Made by a program: the position numbers and the translations under genes. 64,000 nucleotides of DNA, from the NCBI GenBank assembly GCA_019633425.1, contig WSUB01000036.1:124001-188000 (forward strand), in the 5' to 3' direction. The notes beneath the pieces were generated by a model that saw only the letters and a program-made list of their open reading frames with translations, was not told the origin of the DNA and did not search any database. The stretch comes from Tulasnella sp. 424. Lineage: Eukaryota; Basidiomycota; Agaricomycetes; Cantharellales; Tulasnellaceae. Below, piece after piece: positions 1-12,600 of the stretch. Position 1 is the stretch's first letter. The number at the start of each line of letters is the position of its first letter.

Positions 1-246
1 TTGAGAAGGACGTTGCGTCGTACTGCAAGAAGGAGTTCGACAAGAAATATGGTCCAACATGGCATGTTGTCGTTGGGAAGAACTTTGGCAGCTACGTGAC
101 TCACGGTGAGCACCTACGCTCTCGGAGCGTCCGTTATGGTGCTTCCTTGAGGTTGAACTGACTGGTGTGTGTACGCCTTTCCAGAGACGAAGCATTTCAT
201 CTACTTTTACATCGGCCCCCTTGCGTTCCTCATCTGGAAGTCGTGA
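1..246 (+). CDS. Dynein light chain LC8 (DYNLL type), C-terminal part
   Basis: Partial gene cut by the window start. Exons are <1..105 and 185..246, with a GT-AG intron at 106..184 that splits a glutamate codon. The peptide runs from [17 protein letters not shown] through [19 protein letters not shown] to a stop at 244-246. The [19 protein letters not shown] stretch and the [16 protein letters not shown] end match the strongly conserved C-terminal half of LC8, the small dimeric hub protein of cytoplasmic dynein that also binds many non-dynein partners. I recognise it from the family consensus; the start and first exons lie outside. It is convergent with the Axl2-like gene. Nothing looks broken in the visible part. 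Confidence 0.95.
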
Positions 247-672
247 TAGTCGCGTCAATGTCAGCCCTAGACTCAATGTTATCATACCGTTCTATATTTT
301 CCGCTCATCTGCAATCGAATGGGGACGTATCACGCGGCCCCCTTGCACCCAATACGCGCAGACATGACGACCATATGATCGCCGGGGCCGGCCACTACGG
401 TTGTTGATACAATGCGGGCATATCCGGGTGTTGTACAGAATGATTTACAGAGAGGTGGGCTAAGGAACGATACAAAGAAGATAAAATATTCAAAGGAGCG
501 GACGCGCATAAGATGCGAAATAAGAAAGGGAATCAACGAGCGACAGTTGTAAAATCTACGAAGGAGGGGAACACGAGGATAAAATATGAGCGAAAGTGAA
601 ATAAAAACGAAGGACGGAAGTCCAAGAAGGTCTTCGGGAGCAACCACTTGCGGCGAGACGCCTTGACCCCCT
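247..672. other. Intergenic, shared 3' flank
   Basis: This is the short gap between two convergent genes (LC8 on plus, Axl2-like on minus). It should hold both 3' UTRs. The open frames here have no recognisable domains or splice structure and I see no gene. Confidence 0.6.
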
Positions 673-3600
673 TCACTGCGCGACGACTTCCACCATAAAC
701 GTGGCGAGGCATCTTTCATCCTGCCACACCGACACGCCAATCATCGATGGTGCAACTCCAGGTTTCACAGTATCCGGAGGAGGGACGCCCCAGAATTCCA
801 TTGCCTTCTTATCAAATCTCAACCAGTCAGGCAACCTCTTCACTCCATTATCCCCATCATCAAGCCTTGCCTCAATATCAACTTCCTCTCCGTCATCGAT
901 GCTTTCTTTCGGAGCTGTGAGAGGAACTGAGAAATTAAAAGGCTGCCCTGCCCCAACCAAAATCCGATGGGTCGAGCGCCTTGAGAGCGAGTCGGATGAG
1001 TCTGACTCGTTCTTCGGGTGCCCAGGGCGGAGTGAACCTTGGAGTTTGCTCGCAGGGGGCATGATCGGAGTGAAGAAGGTATCGGGGGTTGCGATGGCGG
1101 ACATGGTGGAGGACAGCGAGGGACTATTGCTATTCGTGGACATTCCGCTAATGTCATGGTTGCGGTGATGGTACTGGTAGGAGGAACAATGGGGCTGCTC
1201 CTCGGGACCGCTTCCAGTCATCTCTGAGCGCCAAGATCGCTCTGAAATGGAACGGGGAATGCGAGTTGCACCACCAAACACCGAATCCCCGTCCATACCA
1301 AAGTGGCGAACGTAGTCGATCCCAACGCTCAGTCTGTCTTCTAGCTCGGAAGATGAGGCGACATGTCCTCGAGGCGAAGGCAGACCGGCCTGGGCAGTCG
1401 CGGCACCTCCGTGGTTCGATGGGAATTGGGCTAGCCGAGGGTTTTGAGTCCTGCCACCGATCGGAGACTCGACGCCCCTGTCCTGCCTTAGGTTCTGAAT
1501 ACTCTTCTTGGCAGCGGCGACTCCGGCAACCACATGTCGGCTGGTGACTTGAGTGATCACAGCCTCTTCATGAGACTGGGAGCTCAAAGGTAGGTCGACC
1601 GATTCGAAGGACACTGCGGAGACACGCTTTGTTGACCTATCGGTGCTGTGGAGGTTGCTGGTGTGCAGAGATGGGTGATTTGGGTTCTTGTCGGCGGAAA
1701 GTCTGGCAATACTAGGGAGGATCGGGGTCGGGTATAGCCTGGGGTCGGCGCGGTCGGTAGGTGTCACGAGACGAGGAGGAGGGCAGAAGTCCTTGCGACG
1801 TTTGGGGATGACAGAGTCAAGAGAGGAGCGAACAGGAACTACACCGGTTGGCTGCATGCGGAAACCTAAATCGGAGACAATTCTGTCAGGATCAGAATTA
1901 AGAGTAGTTAAGCAGATAATGATGCTCACTTTGTTTACTCTTTGGCGACATGCTAATTTTTCCGCTCGCCCAAACGTAGTCAGGCTCCTCAGCCAAGGAG
2001 TTGCGGTCAATACCACCTTCCAAGAACTGTCCACTCTCGTCCGTGCCAATCTGACTCCCTCGACTATTGCTTGGGTTCATGCCAGTGCTACTGCCCAAGG
2101 AAGACGTAGACCTAGAGGGAGGCATCGCAGGAGGGGACCTTGAGTGATTGCGAGTGGCGTCGGGGATAGATCCTGAGCTGACGCTAGAGGTCATGACAGT
2201 TGGGACGACGGTGGAAAACTTTGGAGAAACGGGAGGGGTTGTGCCGGTTCTCATTCCGATGTGAAGAGCCTTGCCCGAGGATCCAGGAGCCATGCGCATA
2301 GGCCGGCTGATCTTTGGCCTACTGTTGCCTGGCTCACCAAACGCTCCACCCTTAGCTCGACCGCCCGTCGTGAAGTTTTCCTTCCCTCCAAACTGACGAG
2401 ACTTAGTAGCAGTTCCAGTTGAGACGCTTCCAATAGATCGTTCCGAAAGGACCTTAAGCTTGGTGAAGAAGGCCCCCCTGGTGGTTTTAGCTTCGGAGGA
2501 GTGAAGAGTGCTGGAACCGGTGTGCGAAGAGGGTGTCCGTTCTTCGAGTCCAAGCGGGTTCTGTTGGTGTGTCGGGACACCGAGATCAACGGTCTCGAAC
2601 CCTTCCTTATCTACCTCTCCTTGCTGAACAGGGGCCCTAATCACGGGTACAACACCATCCTGGTGGACGCCCTGGTCATGGTGATAGTCTCCTTCCTGGC
2701 TACTCGTCCCATCCTGAAGACACCACCAACGCCCAGCCGCTATCAACAGCACGAGTAGGATCATGCCGCAGATGACCCCGATCACAGACCCAACCACAAC
2801 TCGATTATGGTGCGATGACCTCTCCTTGTCATCGGTGCTCTGGTTCTGCGATGCAGCTGCCAAGTCGAGGACGAGGGAAGATGTCGAATTGGCATTAGTC
2901 TTGGGGTCGAGCGCATAAAATGCTATGGTCAATGTGTTGTAATCAAGAGAGCCGGGGACGGTGCCAGTGAGGATGTGGGTGGCCGGGTCGAAGTTGACCC
3001 AGGAGGATGCCTCGCGCGGATTCAACAGCGTTGTCACCGTCATGGACGAAGGATCTGCAATGAGTTGGTGGCCCACCTCCGTGTTGTTGGCAAAGTATTC
3101 GTCCAACTCGAACTGGAGGCGACTTCCTGGCGGGGAAACGAGTGGAGGAAGAGTGGTAGTTGTAAAAGCGGAGGGTAAAACGTGAAGAGTGATGTTGGTT
3201 GCAATGCTGGCATTATGTTTCGTGGTAATCTCTATAGGAAGAACGGGGAGGGGATGATGGAGATACTCCAACGGCGGGGTGCCAGACAGTCGGGATGTCC
3301 CATCATCGTAGGTTAACCACGAGCAGCCGGAGGTATCCAGAAGGATGTCGGACATGCTGGAGCGAGAAATAGGGCTGTCGTTGAGGACTAATCCGACGAA
3401 ATCGAACTCGTCTAAATCGTAAGAGAAAGAGTCTCCGGCCGTCACGTTAATAGGTATGAGTGGAGCGACCTGAAGTAAGGTGTCGGTGGCGGGCGTCTCG
3501 TCGGGAATGTTGTCCGTAGGATAGGGACCGTCGATCCCAAAGGAGAAGGTGTTCTGGATGGAGGCGTATCCTTCCACTTCGCTCCCGTAGACGTAGAACT

Positions 3601-4312
3601 CGAAGTGACTGCGGTCCGCATCAGATCGAATCCGAGGAGTAATTCCGTCGAACGTAAGTGCCTTGGGATTGAAGGTGATCCAGTCTGGAAGCGGTTCCCG
3701 GTCGGCAAGGGAGGCTGAGTAGAATATCTCCTTCCCAGAGGGGGAGATGAATGTGTCCCACTCGATTCCGACGCTGAAGGACCAAGCTTGACGAACCCGG
3801 ACTCCTGGACCTTCGGTCGCCGGTACAACGTTTGCGGATGAGATGGACTCGTTTTCTGGGACGAACTGTGACGCGAGTGACCGGTGCTGCTCAGGCGGCG
3901 AAGCGTCTGAAACGATGAGGCGGAAGGAATCAACCGAGTCCGAGTCGTCTACTTCGGACACAAACACCTGCACGTTGGTGGAACCTACGTCGCCTGCTGA
4001 CGGGGTTCCAGAGAATGTCCGGGTGGAAGGGTCAAAGCTCATCCAAGCGGGAAGAGCTGGGACGCGGTATGAAAGGCTTGACCCATCGTGACCCTTTTGA
4101 TCGGGGCGGAATGTGGAAGAGCTGAAGGTCCATTCGTAAGGCTTGCCAATATACCCAACTTGTGGGGACTGTAACCTGAGCTGGTATTGAATGGAGGCGG
4201 CATGGGTGATTTCTGGATAGATGCCGATTATAAGGAAGAACGTAAGAAGGGGGATGAAGGATAGTGTAATGAATGGATTAAAGGATGAAGGATGTTGCGT
4301 GTTGCGTGCCAT
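673..4312 (-). CDS. Axl2-type cadherin-like (CADG) transmembrane protein
   Basis: Two exons, 1930..4312 and 673..1865, give about 1191 residues. The intron (1866..1929, donor GTGAGC, acceptor TAG) was chosen because it keeps the frame; an alternative acceptor at 1839 is also in phase. I start at the ATG at 4312, because a hydrophobic signal peptide (ITLSFIPLLTFFLIIGIYP) follows directly, although the frame stays open to 4408. The ectodomain has repeated units with motifs such as PAWMSFDPSTRTFSGTP, typical of dystroglycan-type cadherin-like domains. A single membrane span (VVVGSVIGVICGMILLVLL) lies near residues 504-526, followed by a long Ser-rich cytoplasmic tail. The C-terminus has LPDWLRFDKKAMEFWGVPP, another degenerate unit seen in fungal Axl2 homologues. 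Yeast Axl2/Bud10 marks axial bud sites at the plasma membrane; a polarity or septum role here is inference. Confidence 0.8.
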
Positions 4313-5793
4313 GAAGACAGCAAGAGCGTGGCAAGGGTGTCGACCAGCGATGAGGAGCGAAGACTGGCGTAAGCAGACGGCGAAAGCAAAAGGCTTCAGA
4401 GTCCTCACCTTCGCATCTCCTTAAAGAGTCCCCAAACGTGACTGAGGGGTACGACCAGCGAGGTCGAGCTCAAAATGTCAAAACAACAACGGACTGCTGA
4501 CGGCAGGATTCGAATTTCTAGTGACGCCAGTCGATTTTGCAAGGAGTTGGACGGGTACCACCGTCGCAAGAGTGAGATAGATTTCCACGGGCATTCATTA
4601 CACTATTGATGTGATATTCTGAGCAAGGAGGCTCTAGAGGCTTGCAAGGCGTCGTCGACAGCGAGGGAGGTGCAGTGAAGGGGAAACATAGATCGTCCAA
4701 ACCATACCGTGGGATACCCAACGTCACGCCAGGCACAAACAACGGCCAAGGCACATGCTCGCTCACGTTCTCGTCCAAACAATCACCGTCAGGGCTTTTC
4801 GCTGACTGGAAGCCCACGCAGAGAATTCCGACCAGCTCTTTCACCCTCGAATGAGGATTTCCCCAGACGTAAAGCAATACCAAGCTCCAGACCTTTTCGT
4901 TTCTAGGTGACCACGAGTGTAAAGCCACTTTTCACCTGATGGCGAAAATGCGGTCGCCAATCACGCAGGCGTACATATTACTAAAATCAAAACAAAGCTT
5001 TCCGTTTACCGCATTACTTGACCCTGCTACTGGCTAGACTAGTCGAGTTTTCGCTTCGAGACTTCTCCAATTTGTTTGTGGAGAGGTACTCGACGCTTGC
5101 GGGGATTGCCTTCGAGATACCCTTTGCCTTGTCCAGGGGTTTCTCAGTCTTCGAAGTCGCCGCTTATTGGGTAAAGATACCCAGGAACTGCACTGCCTTT
5201 CTTCTAAGAGATAACCGCGAGGGCGAGCGCTAGTCGTTCGATCGGGCGCCTACAACATATCAAAGGCTCATGTTCTAGATCCTAATCGGTTGCAAGGTTT
5301 TTTGTCCCTCACTACCTGAAAGCTTCGTACACAATGTGAAGAAAACTCGGCTGTTCAAATGAGTATTCTGCTTCAGCAATGTGGTCACATTGTCGTATGC
5401 ACAGGAATTACAAAGCTCATTTCGACAAAGGATTTTCCATTTCCCAAACAACGACCTTCACTTTTGTCTCTTGCACATCGTCAGATGTCCCCGAGGAAAA
5501 AACTCCGATTTCCCCGGGAAATAAACGCCAGAAGCAACACAGTTCGTGATCACAACGAATATATTACGCCAACGAATACATAATCCAGAGTGGAGATAAG
5601 ACGCAAAGCTAAACCAAGCAAGAGACGAAGCTACTGCTACAAGCGGAAACAAGGAAGAAGAAAGAAAAAGTTTGCAGATATTAGTGAGTGTGCGAAAGAA
5701 TAATATTGGGGGGGTATGATGGGAAGGATGGATATCCAAAGAGGAACAACTGTTCCCGTTTTTGACGGGGCTTTCCACGACGAAAGTAACTAG
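4313..5793. other. Intergenic, no gene recognised
   Basis: This region holds the promoter side of the Axl2-like gene and the 3' flank of the gene at 5794. Open frames on both strands (for example 4518..4928 minus and 5458..5778 minus) have no domain, no coherent splice structure and unremarkable composition. I call none of them. Confidence 0.5.
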
Positions 5794-6927
5794 TCAAGCG
5801 AACATTTGAGGGGAATGGGACTCGCTCGATCTCCTGGTCCTGGCGGTCCTGTAAGAGCCGGACTCTGCTGACTTGGTCGACATCATCTCCATTCGCTCCG
5901 AGTCGCTGCTCTCAACGATTGCGATCTCGCGGCTCCTCCACCACCCGCTGGAGCGCACACTCGAGTTGCTGCTGCGCGTCCTGATGCTCGAGCCTTCGCT
6001 TGCCTCGGTGGGAGGGACGGGGACCTTGGAGAACCCGCTCCAAAGTACGGAATCGCGGTCGGCGACGGCAGGTGACATGATCGCCGCAAGGCCAGCTTGA
6101 CGTACAACCCGGATCTGCGCCGTAGTTTTCTTCCAGATGGCCTTGAGTGAGCCGCCGAATGAGTAAGACTGTTGTTGAGTACGAATGATGTGTGGCGATT
6201 CCCTATAAACAACGTAAACAACACAAGGCGATTGTCAGTGGCTGTGCTCGGTAGAGTAAAGGTCCTCAATGAAGGCCTTGACTCACCGCTGCGGCATGAG
6301 TTCGTTGCTTCCGGGAGTAGAGGTCAAAGTGGGTTTGGCGTGCTCTTCGTAAAGCGACTCAATAGCAAGAGAGAAAGTTTGAGGGTTAGGCGGGGTGGGA
6401 AGGGGTTTGTTCTGAACGAAGGGGGAAGATTCGCAGGGGAAAACTGGGCTTTTCCGTGTAGGGGAGAAAGGAGCCTCCGGCACGCGAACAGAATGGTCAA
6501 CCATTGTGCGAGTCGAGGATCGTTGGGAGACCATAGTGCGAGATGAGGAGGTGTGGGGAGTCTGAAGAGGTGTCGGAAGAGGCCTCGTCTTGGAGGAGAA
6601 TGCCTCGGAATGTGCAGGTGGGAGGGGAGAGATGGGAGTCCGGGTGCAAACCCAATCTTGAGAGACCTCGCCCTCCACAGCAAAACGGGCACGCTTTCGT
6701 GCAGGACCAGGCTTCCGCTCGCTCTCAGAGTTGTAGCGTGAACTGGTGGACTGGTGAGGACGTTGGTAGGAATCATGATGAGGTCGTTGAGCACGTTTGG
6801 CGCGTAGGTCAGGCGATGCCGAAGCAGCTTGCTGGCTATATCGTGAGTCGTAGAAGGCTTGGTTGTCGTAAGCTCCGGATTGGTTATGAGAGACTGAGAG
6901 TGGTCCCGAGATAACTGGTCGAGGCAT
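5794..6927 (-). CDS. Unrecognised disordered, basic protein
   Basis: Two exons, 6287..6927 and 5794..6202, joined across an 84-nt intron with donor GTGAGT and acceptor TAG. The split arginine codon (CG|G) keeps the frame and gives 349 residues. The protein starts MPRPVISGPLSVSHNQSG and is rich in Ser, Pro, Arg and Gln, so probably largely disordered. A basic stretch (RKPGPARKRARF) near residue 75 could act as a nuclear localisation signal. The second exon holds a more ordered patch (SYSFGGSLKAIWKKTTAQIR) and then Ser/Arg-rich sequence ending in SESHSPQMFA. There is no enzymatic motif and I do not recognise the family. A TATTTAAA element lies about 120 bp upstream, near 7047. The coding call rests on the coherent splice and the composition. 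Confidence 0.6.
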
Positions 6928-8200
6928 TTCGTCGATGGTCGTTAGAGAGGAGTGAAGGGGGGTGGCTAGTAGTGTAGGCGGGAAGGCCTGAGAGGGAGAG
7001 CGACAGGAGAGTTCGAGGGGGACAAGGATCTCTTGAGCACAAGGTGTATTTAAAGTGTTGGCGGTGTGGCAGGGGAATATGGGGTGCCGTCTGAAAGGAA
7101 AAACATAGGGAAGCGCCTGGATTTAGGCTTTACGGCCTAAGCGGGGGAGGGGAAGAAAGGAGGGTCCGAAGGGCGCGACCGTAAGGGAAGTGGGTCGATT
7201 TGCGTTTCCGAATGGATGGATGTGAATGGTGGAAGTGGCCCAAGGCGGATCAACCAGTCCAATCGATGCGCTGTCAGACATCGCATGGAACACCGGAAAT
7301 TCCCACCGGAACGGTTACAATAATCGTCCCACAAGCCCAAATATTACCTTCTTTTTGTCCTGAGTGGGAAGGTGGCTGCCTGCAACGAGGCTGGGGCAAG
7401 GCAGGTTTTCGTCAGGTCACGTGAGATGAACTTACTTTCGGGAAATTGATTGACTGATTGGGTAAGGGCCCACAAGGTGGGCTCGTGGCGAGACCGGCTA
7501 TAATGTGTATGATAGAACAAAAGCGAATCGCTTTTGTCCCCCGCGGCTATCCGAATTCATGATAAGGCTGAGTGTACATCAATGCTATCCCCTAGGCGAT
7601 GATTGCGTTTCTCTTCTTCGGTACCAAGGCAAAATAAACAATGTCCAGTGTACATACACGGTAGTTCGATTGGTGTATTGAGACGTAGTCCGATTGGTGT
7701 GTTGAGACGGCATGGGGGCCAGAGTTCTGCCAGAAAACGCGAGCGCCGGAGCCATGGCCGGGGGCCCAGAGCCACACGCTCCCCACGTTCCTGACTCGGC
7801 AGCGGCACGCGATTGTTTCCCCAAGTGTGATGCGAAATCGCTTGAGTCGACGAACAAAGTTTATAGGTCATCGAAAGCGGACAAATGAGCTATGATGACA
7901 GAGCTGCTTACCCCCCGGGGGAATGGCTGTCAGCATTCCGATACCTGATCGTCAGGTTGACGAATGAGTGCAATGTCCCAGCACTCGATTGAGGCGAGAT
8001 TAAGCCGATCCGAGTCGTCTGAATCTTGTTCTTGGCCACGTACGCTGGTCATTGAAGCCTCACCGATTCGTCAGCTGAGCGGAGAGAAATCGCGTCAAAT
8101 CGGGAGGAACGGGGTGTGACGGCGGTTCGGCGATGTCTTTTACCGTCACAATCCAACACCTCCACATGGACATGCGACCACCGGACACACTTTCACCTGC
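6928..8200. other. Intergenic between divergent genes
   Basis: Upstream regions of the minus-strand gene ending at 6927 and of the PX gene starting at 8201. It contains a 24-bp direct repeat, two copies of a CGATTGGTGT-TTGAGACG unit near 7668-7715. No coding region is supported; the overlapping minus-strand frames at 7557..7871 look like chance. Confidence 0.5.
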
Positions 8201-9210
8201 ATGGCTTCAATCACAAACGAGCAAGGTTTACCTACATCTTATCAAACAAGATTAATTCTTTTAGAATCGGATCACGAGGGTGATGAGGAAGACCTCTTCA
8301 ACAGTCCAAACGGCGATCACCATCAGGTTCAGGTTTGTTCAGGGCGCACATCCTGAGCCTCCTGTGCGAAGCAAAGCAATGCGGCTCACGCTGGCTGTCT
8401 TCTAGTCGAGGAGCTCACAGGTCTCTGCGCCTCAGCCAATCCAACCCGGCCGAAGGACCCCGTCACTCTTCTCAAATGAGATATGGTTAGAAGACAATAC
8501 GGGCAATAGCCAGAACTTCGCTACTTCCGTCACAATCCCAGGATGGAGCACAGTCGGAGATACCAAAGCAGGTGGCTATATTGGTGAGCTAGGCTAACTC
8601 TTATTCTTATCTTTACGCTCCACCCTGATGGAAGCGCTGAAATTACCAAATCTCTTCGTAACTTACCACTCTTCAGTATACGATTGCACTATTACGCTGA
8701 AATCAGTTGCGTCGTTGAAATTGTTGTGAAAATCCCTGGCCCTCGGTCCACCCCTAATATTTTGCGGCTTGCCGTTTTTGTCTGACATAACAGGGTAACG
8801 AGGTCCGCATCCTCAAGCGGTTCAGTGCATTCGAGGCCCTCGCTCGCGATCTGGAGCATTCTATTACAGTATGTCTTTTGTCTAGAATGAGCTCCACGAA
8901 CGCCCCTTTGAGCTCAGTAGTAATTATGTCGTTTAGCGTGTTCTGCTGCACAACATTCCGCCGCTACCGTCGAAGACCACGCTCGGTGCGCGCCACGGCC
9001 ACGCCTTTCCCGGTTGCCGTTCCCTTTTGACCACACAGCCACCGGTTCGCTCACTTTTTTTTCCATTTATATTTTGAAACGTCTGTAGGGAAATACCGTC
9101 CAAGTTTTCTCGAAAAGCGACGAAAACAATTGGAGACATGGCTTGCGGCAGTCGTGCTCCATCCTGACATTGGCGGGTCGGACACGGTGAAGCGATGGGT
9201 GACGGAATAA
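8201..9210 (+). CDS. PX-domain protein, possibly Ypt35-like
   Basis: Assembled from six small exons: 8201..8332, 8406..8583, 8677..8705, 8794..8868, 8937..8985, 9089..9210. All phases agree and give 194 residues. After a short acidic, disordered N-terminus the protein becomes a phox-homology (PX) domain: VYDCTITLKS, then EVRILKRFSAFEAL (the basic/aromatic phosphoinositide-contact strand), the proline turn IPPLP, and KYRPSFLEKRRKQLETWL, ending HPDIGGSDTVKRWVTE. PX domains bind PI3P on endosomes or vacuoles. A protein that is little more than a PX domain resembles yeast Ypt35, an adaptor for Vps13, but that identity is inference. The donor of exon 3 (GTTGCG, 8706) is weak and is the least certain junction. 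Confidence 0.85.
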
Positions 9211-9613
9211 TCGGTCTGCACGGTTAACTTTGTTGGAAGAAATCGTAGCGCTGGGGCTGTGTAGATCTATTTACGCTGTGTTATCGGGCTCGGGGCGAGG
9301 GTGCCGGTGACGTCTGGTCGCCGCTGAGGCAGAGACTCTAGTTCAGTGCAAAGGTTTGCTCCGAGTGCATCAAGAGGACCCTACCACGCAATCCCCAACA
9401 AGGCCCGAGGCGGTTCGGTTTAGAGGTAGCTTTAGAGAAGCACACGATAATTAGACTCAAATCCAGCCCACTCCCATCGGCTGTACCCGCCCACTCTTCT
9501 CTAGTCCACCCGATCGAGAAGACACTCAGAACAGGGAATTCAACAATATAAATTGTGGTACAGAAAGCTCAGACCGTCTATGTATGGACAAGGCACCGTG
9601 CAATCGACTCCAA
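9211..9613. other. Intergenic, convergent 3' flanks
   Basis: Gap between the 3' ends of the PX gene (plus) and the dioxygenase gene (minus). No gene, RNA or repeat is recognised. Confidence 0.5.
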
Positions 9614-12600
9614 TCACTCGCAATAGGTGACCACCATGTTTTTGCTCCACGGGCTGGGGATGTAGTTCCTGTCCATATAGCTCCTAACCTTGACCTCGGA
9701 GCAGCCCTCCTTAGCGTCACCGTTTTCGTCAACGTCGGTCCGATCAACGGCCATCTCGAACGAACTATGCAGTCGAGTCGCGTGCGTCGATTGATGATGA
9801 GGTGGATCGAGTGAAGAAAAAGCGGCAGGTATACCGTCAGCTCAAGCTCTGGCTCAAAGATCGAAGTACTCTTACTTGAGTCTACCGGAATTGCCCTGGA
9901 CACGAGAGAGGTCTTTGAGACTGAGAATAACCCGGAGTGCCGGGATGAGAAGGACGTCGACGACGTAGTCTTGACCGAGCAGCCTGATGGCAAATGGCGA
10001 TAAGTATGAGATTGGGCGAGAGTTGGAGCAAAGGGACATACTTGATAAGACCGTCACCAAGGAGAATAGTGTCCTCGCTAGGCTTCGAGGCTTGAGGGAA
10101 TGGGTGCCCTGTCAGATTCACAGGCAATAAGGATCATAGACGAAGAATCATAGACGACGACTCACATGTGGTACCCTTGGTGGCGTCCGCGGCGCTGGTC
10201 TTTTGTGGCTTCTCCTGAAAGGCAATCAGGAGGTTAGAGAGGTGCTCGGACAGTGTATCGTGCGCTACTTACATCGGCTTGGGCCTCTGAAATGGAGATA
10301 TATACGTGGTCCCCGCGACAGAATGGCTTGTCGCCGACCTTGACATCGGAAACGACGTTGCGATAGACACCAGGAATGGCTGGTGCGAGACGTAGAGCTT
10401 CAATGATGTAGCTTCTGAGTTTCTGTTGACTAATCGAGTCTGCCTGGGATTGTCGAGCAGCGTCGGCGATTTTCTCAAATCGTGCCTTCGCATCATCTGG
10501 ATTTGTGGTGTTCGAAGCGCGAGCGTTCTTGGAAACGTAGTCAGGGAGGAACGTGTCGAGACAATGGATCAGAACTATTAAGCACAAAAGATGAATTGTG
10601 AGTCGTTGGAGTCCAATCACCGAGTGAAAAGGGGGATGGGATGGGCGGAAGGAGCACTCACGTTGAGAATATTCGACGCCGAGAAGGACAGCAAGGGAGA
10701 CGGCGTCGTTGAGCAACTGCTGGTCGCTTCGACCACCGGCGTTGTTCTTGAGGCGACGGAGCCATTCATGGCAAGCGATGTGTCCAGAGATGACAAGCTG
10801 GAAAGTCGTCTCCTTGATGACACTGAAGTCGAGTTTCTAAGAGGGTCGGGGAAAGACGAAGTGAGAACAATGCTATCGAATATGCAGTACGCAGTGATAA
10901 AATACATACCAAAATGTTGAGGATGGAAGCCCAATGCTGAGCAGTAACCTGGACGAGGTACCCGACGGTGTCCTTGGCACTACCCGTTCTCGCAAGGTGA
11001 GTGGTCGGATCGTTTTGAAGGAAGATGAAGCTGCAGGGGAAGCAGAAAGGAAAAGTAAAGGTGCGATTCAGAACTACACTTGACACGAAGAGTTCAAGCT
11101 GCGACGTACTTGTAGATTTCCTTGAGCTTCTCCGACAGTTCGTGCTCGAAAAGGGTACCGCGTGGGTGCTCTTCAGTCTTCAAAGGCAATCCAAGCTACA
11201 AGCGCGTGAATGTGAGCACAATAAATTTGTTGAAACTATCCAACGCACTTACCACGATGTCCGATACGAAGCGAGTGGGAAGGTTGACGAGGACGTCACG
11301 AACAATATCCACACTTCGCTTTCCGTCTCCGACAAGGCTGTAAGACTTGCTCTTGATGAGGCTCTGCGTCTCGCGGAAAATGTAGTTCCTGTGCTTTTGA
11401 AGAGAGCTCTGGCCAGCGAACTGCTCGCGAATGAAAGCGATCTCGGCGTTGGCGGCGGAGGCGTCGTTCATCAACTGGAAGTAGCCCCTGTCGCGGGAGA
11501 AGATGGAATTGGCCCTGTTCGGGTAGTCTGAGTTGAAGCACGAGTTCTGGAGCGCATCCCTGGCGGTGGGCCAGTCCCTGATAACCTTGAGGGATTTGAG
11601 AGGTACAGGGCGGTCCCACTTGTAGGGAAGGGCACCGAATTTCGGGCCCAGGTACTTTTTCATCGCAGCAGGTGTCATGAGAGGGAAAAGGGTGTAGGTA
11701 TTATTGTCTGGAAGATCAAAGAAGAAATGAGCGTCAGAAGTCAAAAGATCAGTCTATAAAGCTGTGAACGAACCTGGGTAGAAATCAGGAAGCGTCCTCA
11801 TGAGAAGCTTGGCCAAGGTTCCTCCGTTGGCCGAGTTCTTCGGGTTGCGGATGGCGTCGTTATATCCCCAGGCGGTAAGGTTGAAAGAGGTGAAGTCCGT
11901 GGTTAAGAAACGATCGCCTGGAAGGGGGTATAAGTGTCAGGAATGCGTGCAAGCAAGAGCTAGGTGTCGGCTTACCTCGAACAAGGGCCACTGCATCCGC
12001 AAGAATAGCACGAGTCATGGTGTAGCCTAACGAAGGATTCGTTAAAACAAAGGGGAGAGGGCAAGGATAAGGCTAAACGTCACGTACTCGCACAGAGACC
12101 TGCACCAGGTATGACAGGTTTCGCCTCCTCAGCTTGAAGACCGGGGTACAGTTCGAGGTTATCGGGATGACCATAGAGTCTTCTGGCTGCCTCGGCGACT
12201 TCCGGACTACGAGATGAAACAAGGTCAGTCCGGATGAATTGGCGGAGATGCTAGAGTGCAACTCACATAGGGTTCCACTCCTCGAATGTCTTGTAGGGCC
12301 TCAGGCCGAGGAACTAGGAGACGTAAATCAGCCCGAGTCGCAAGGGGATCTACCTCAGCAGCAACTTACCGAACGGAAGGCGTTCAACGTGCAGGTACCC
12401 TGAGGAAAGAGAAGAGGATTCGATCAGCAATATGAAAACACACAAGGATACGAAGCCTATTCACCCATGCTCGGTTCTGTTCGATGGCCATCCATTCGAT
12501 GATGCGCATGACATGAGGGGTGCTAACACGTTAAGAGTTAGCTCCCGTCTTTCGCCCGATAACATAACCGCTCAAAGAAGACATACCCTCTAGCTCCAAA

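Noticed and set aside
4518..4928. 136-codon minus-strand frame between the Axl2-like gene and its neighbour
   Set aside because: No recognisable motif, no promoter or splice context; likely chance.
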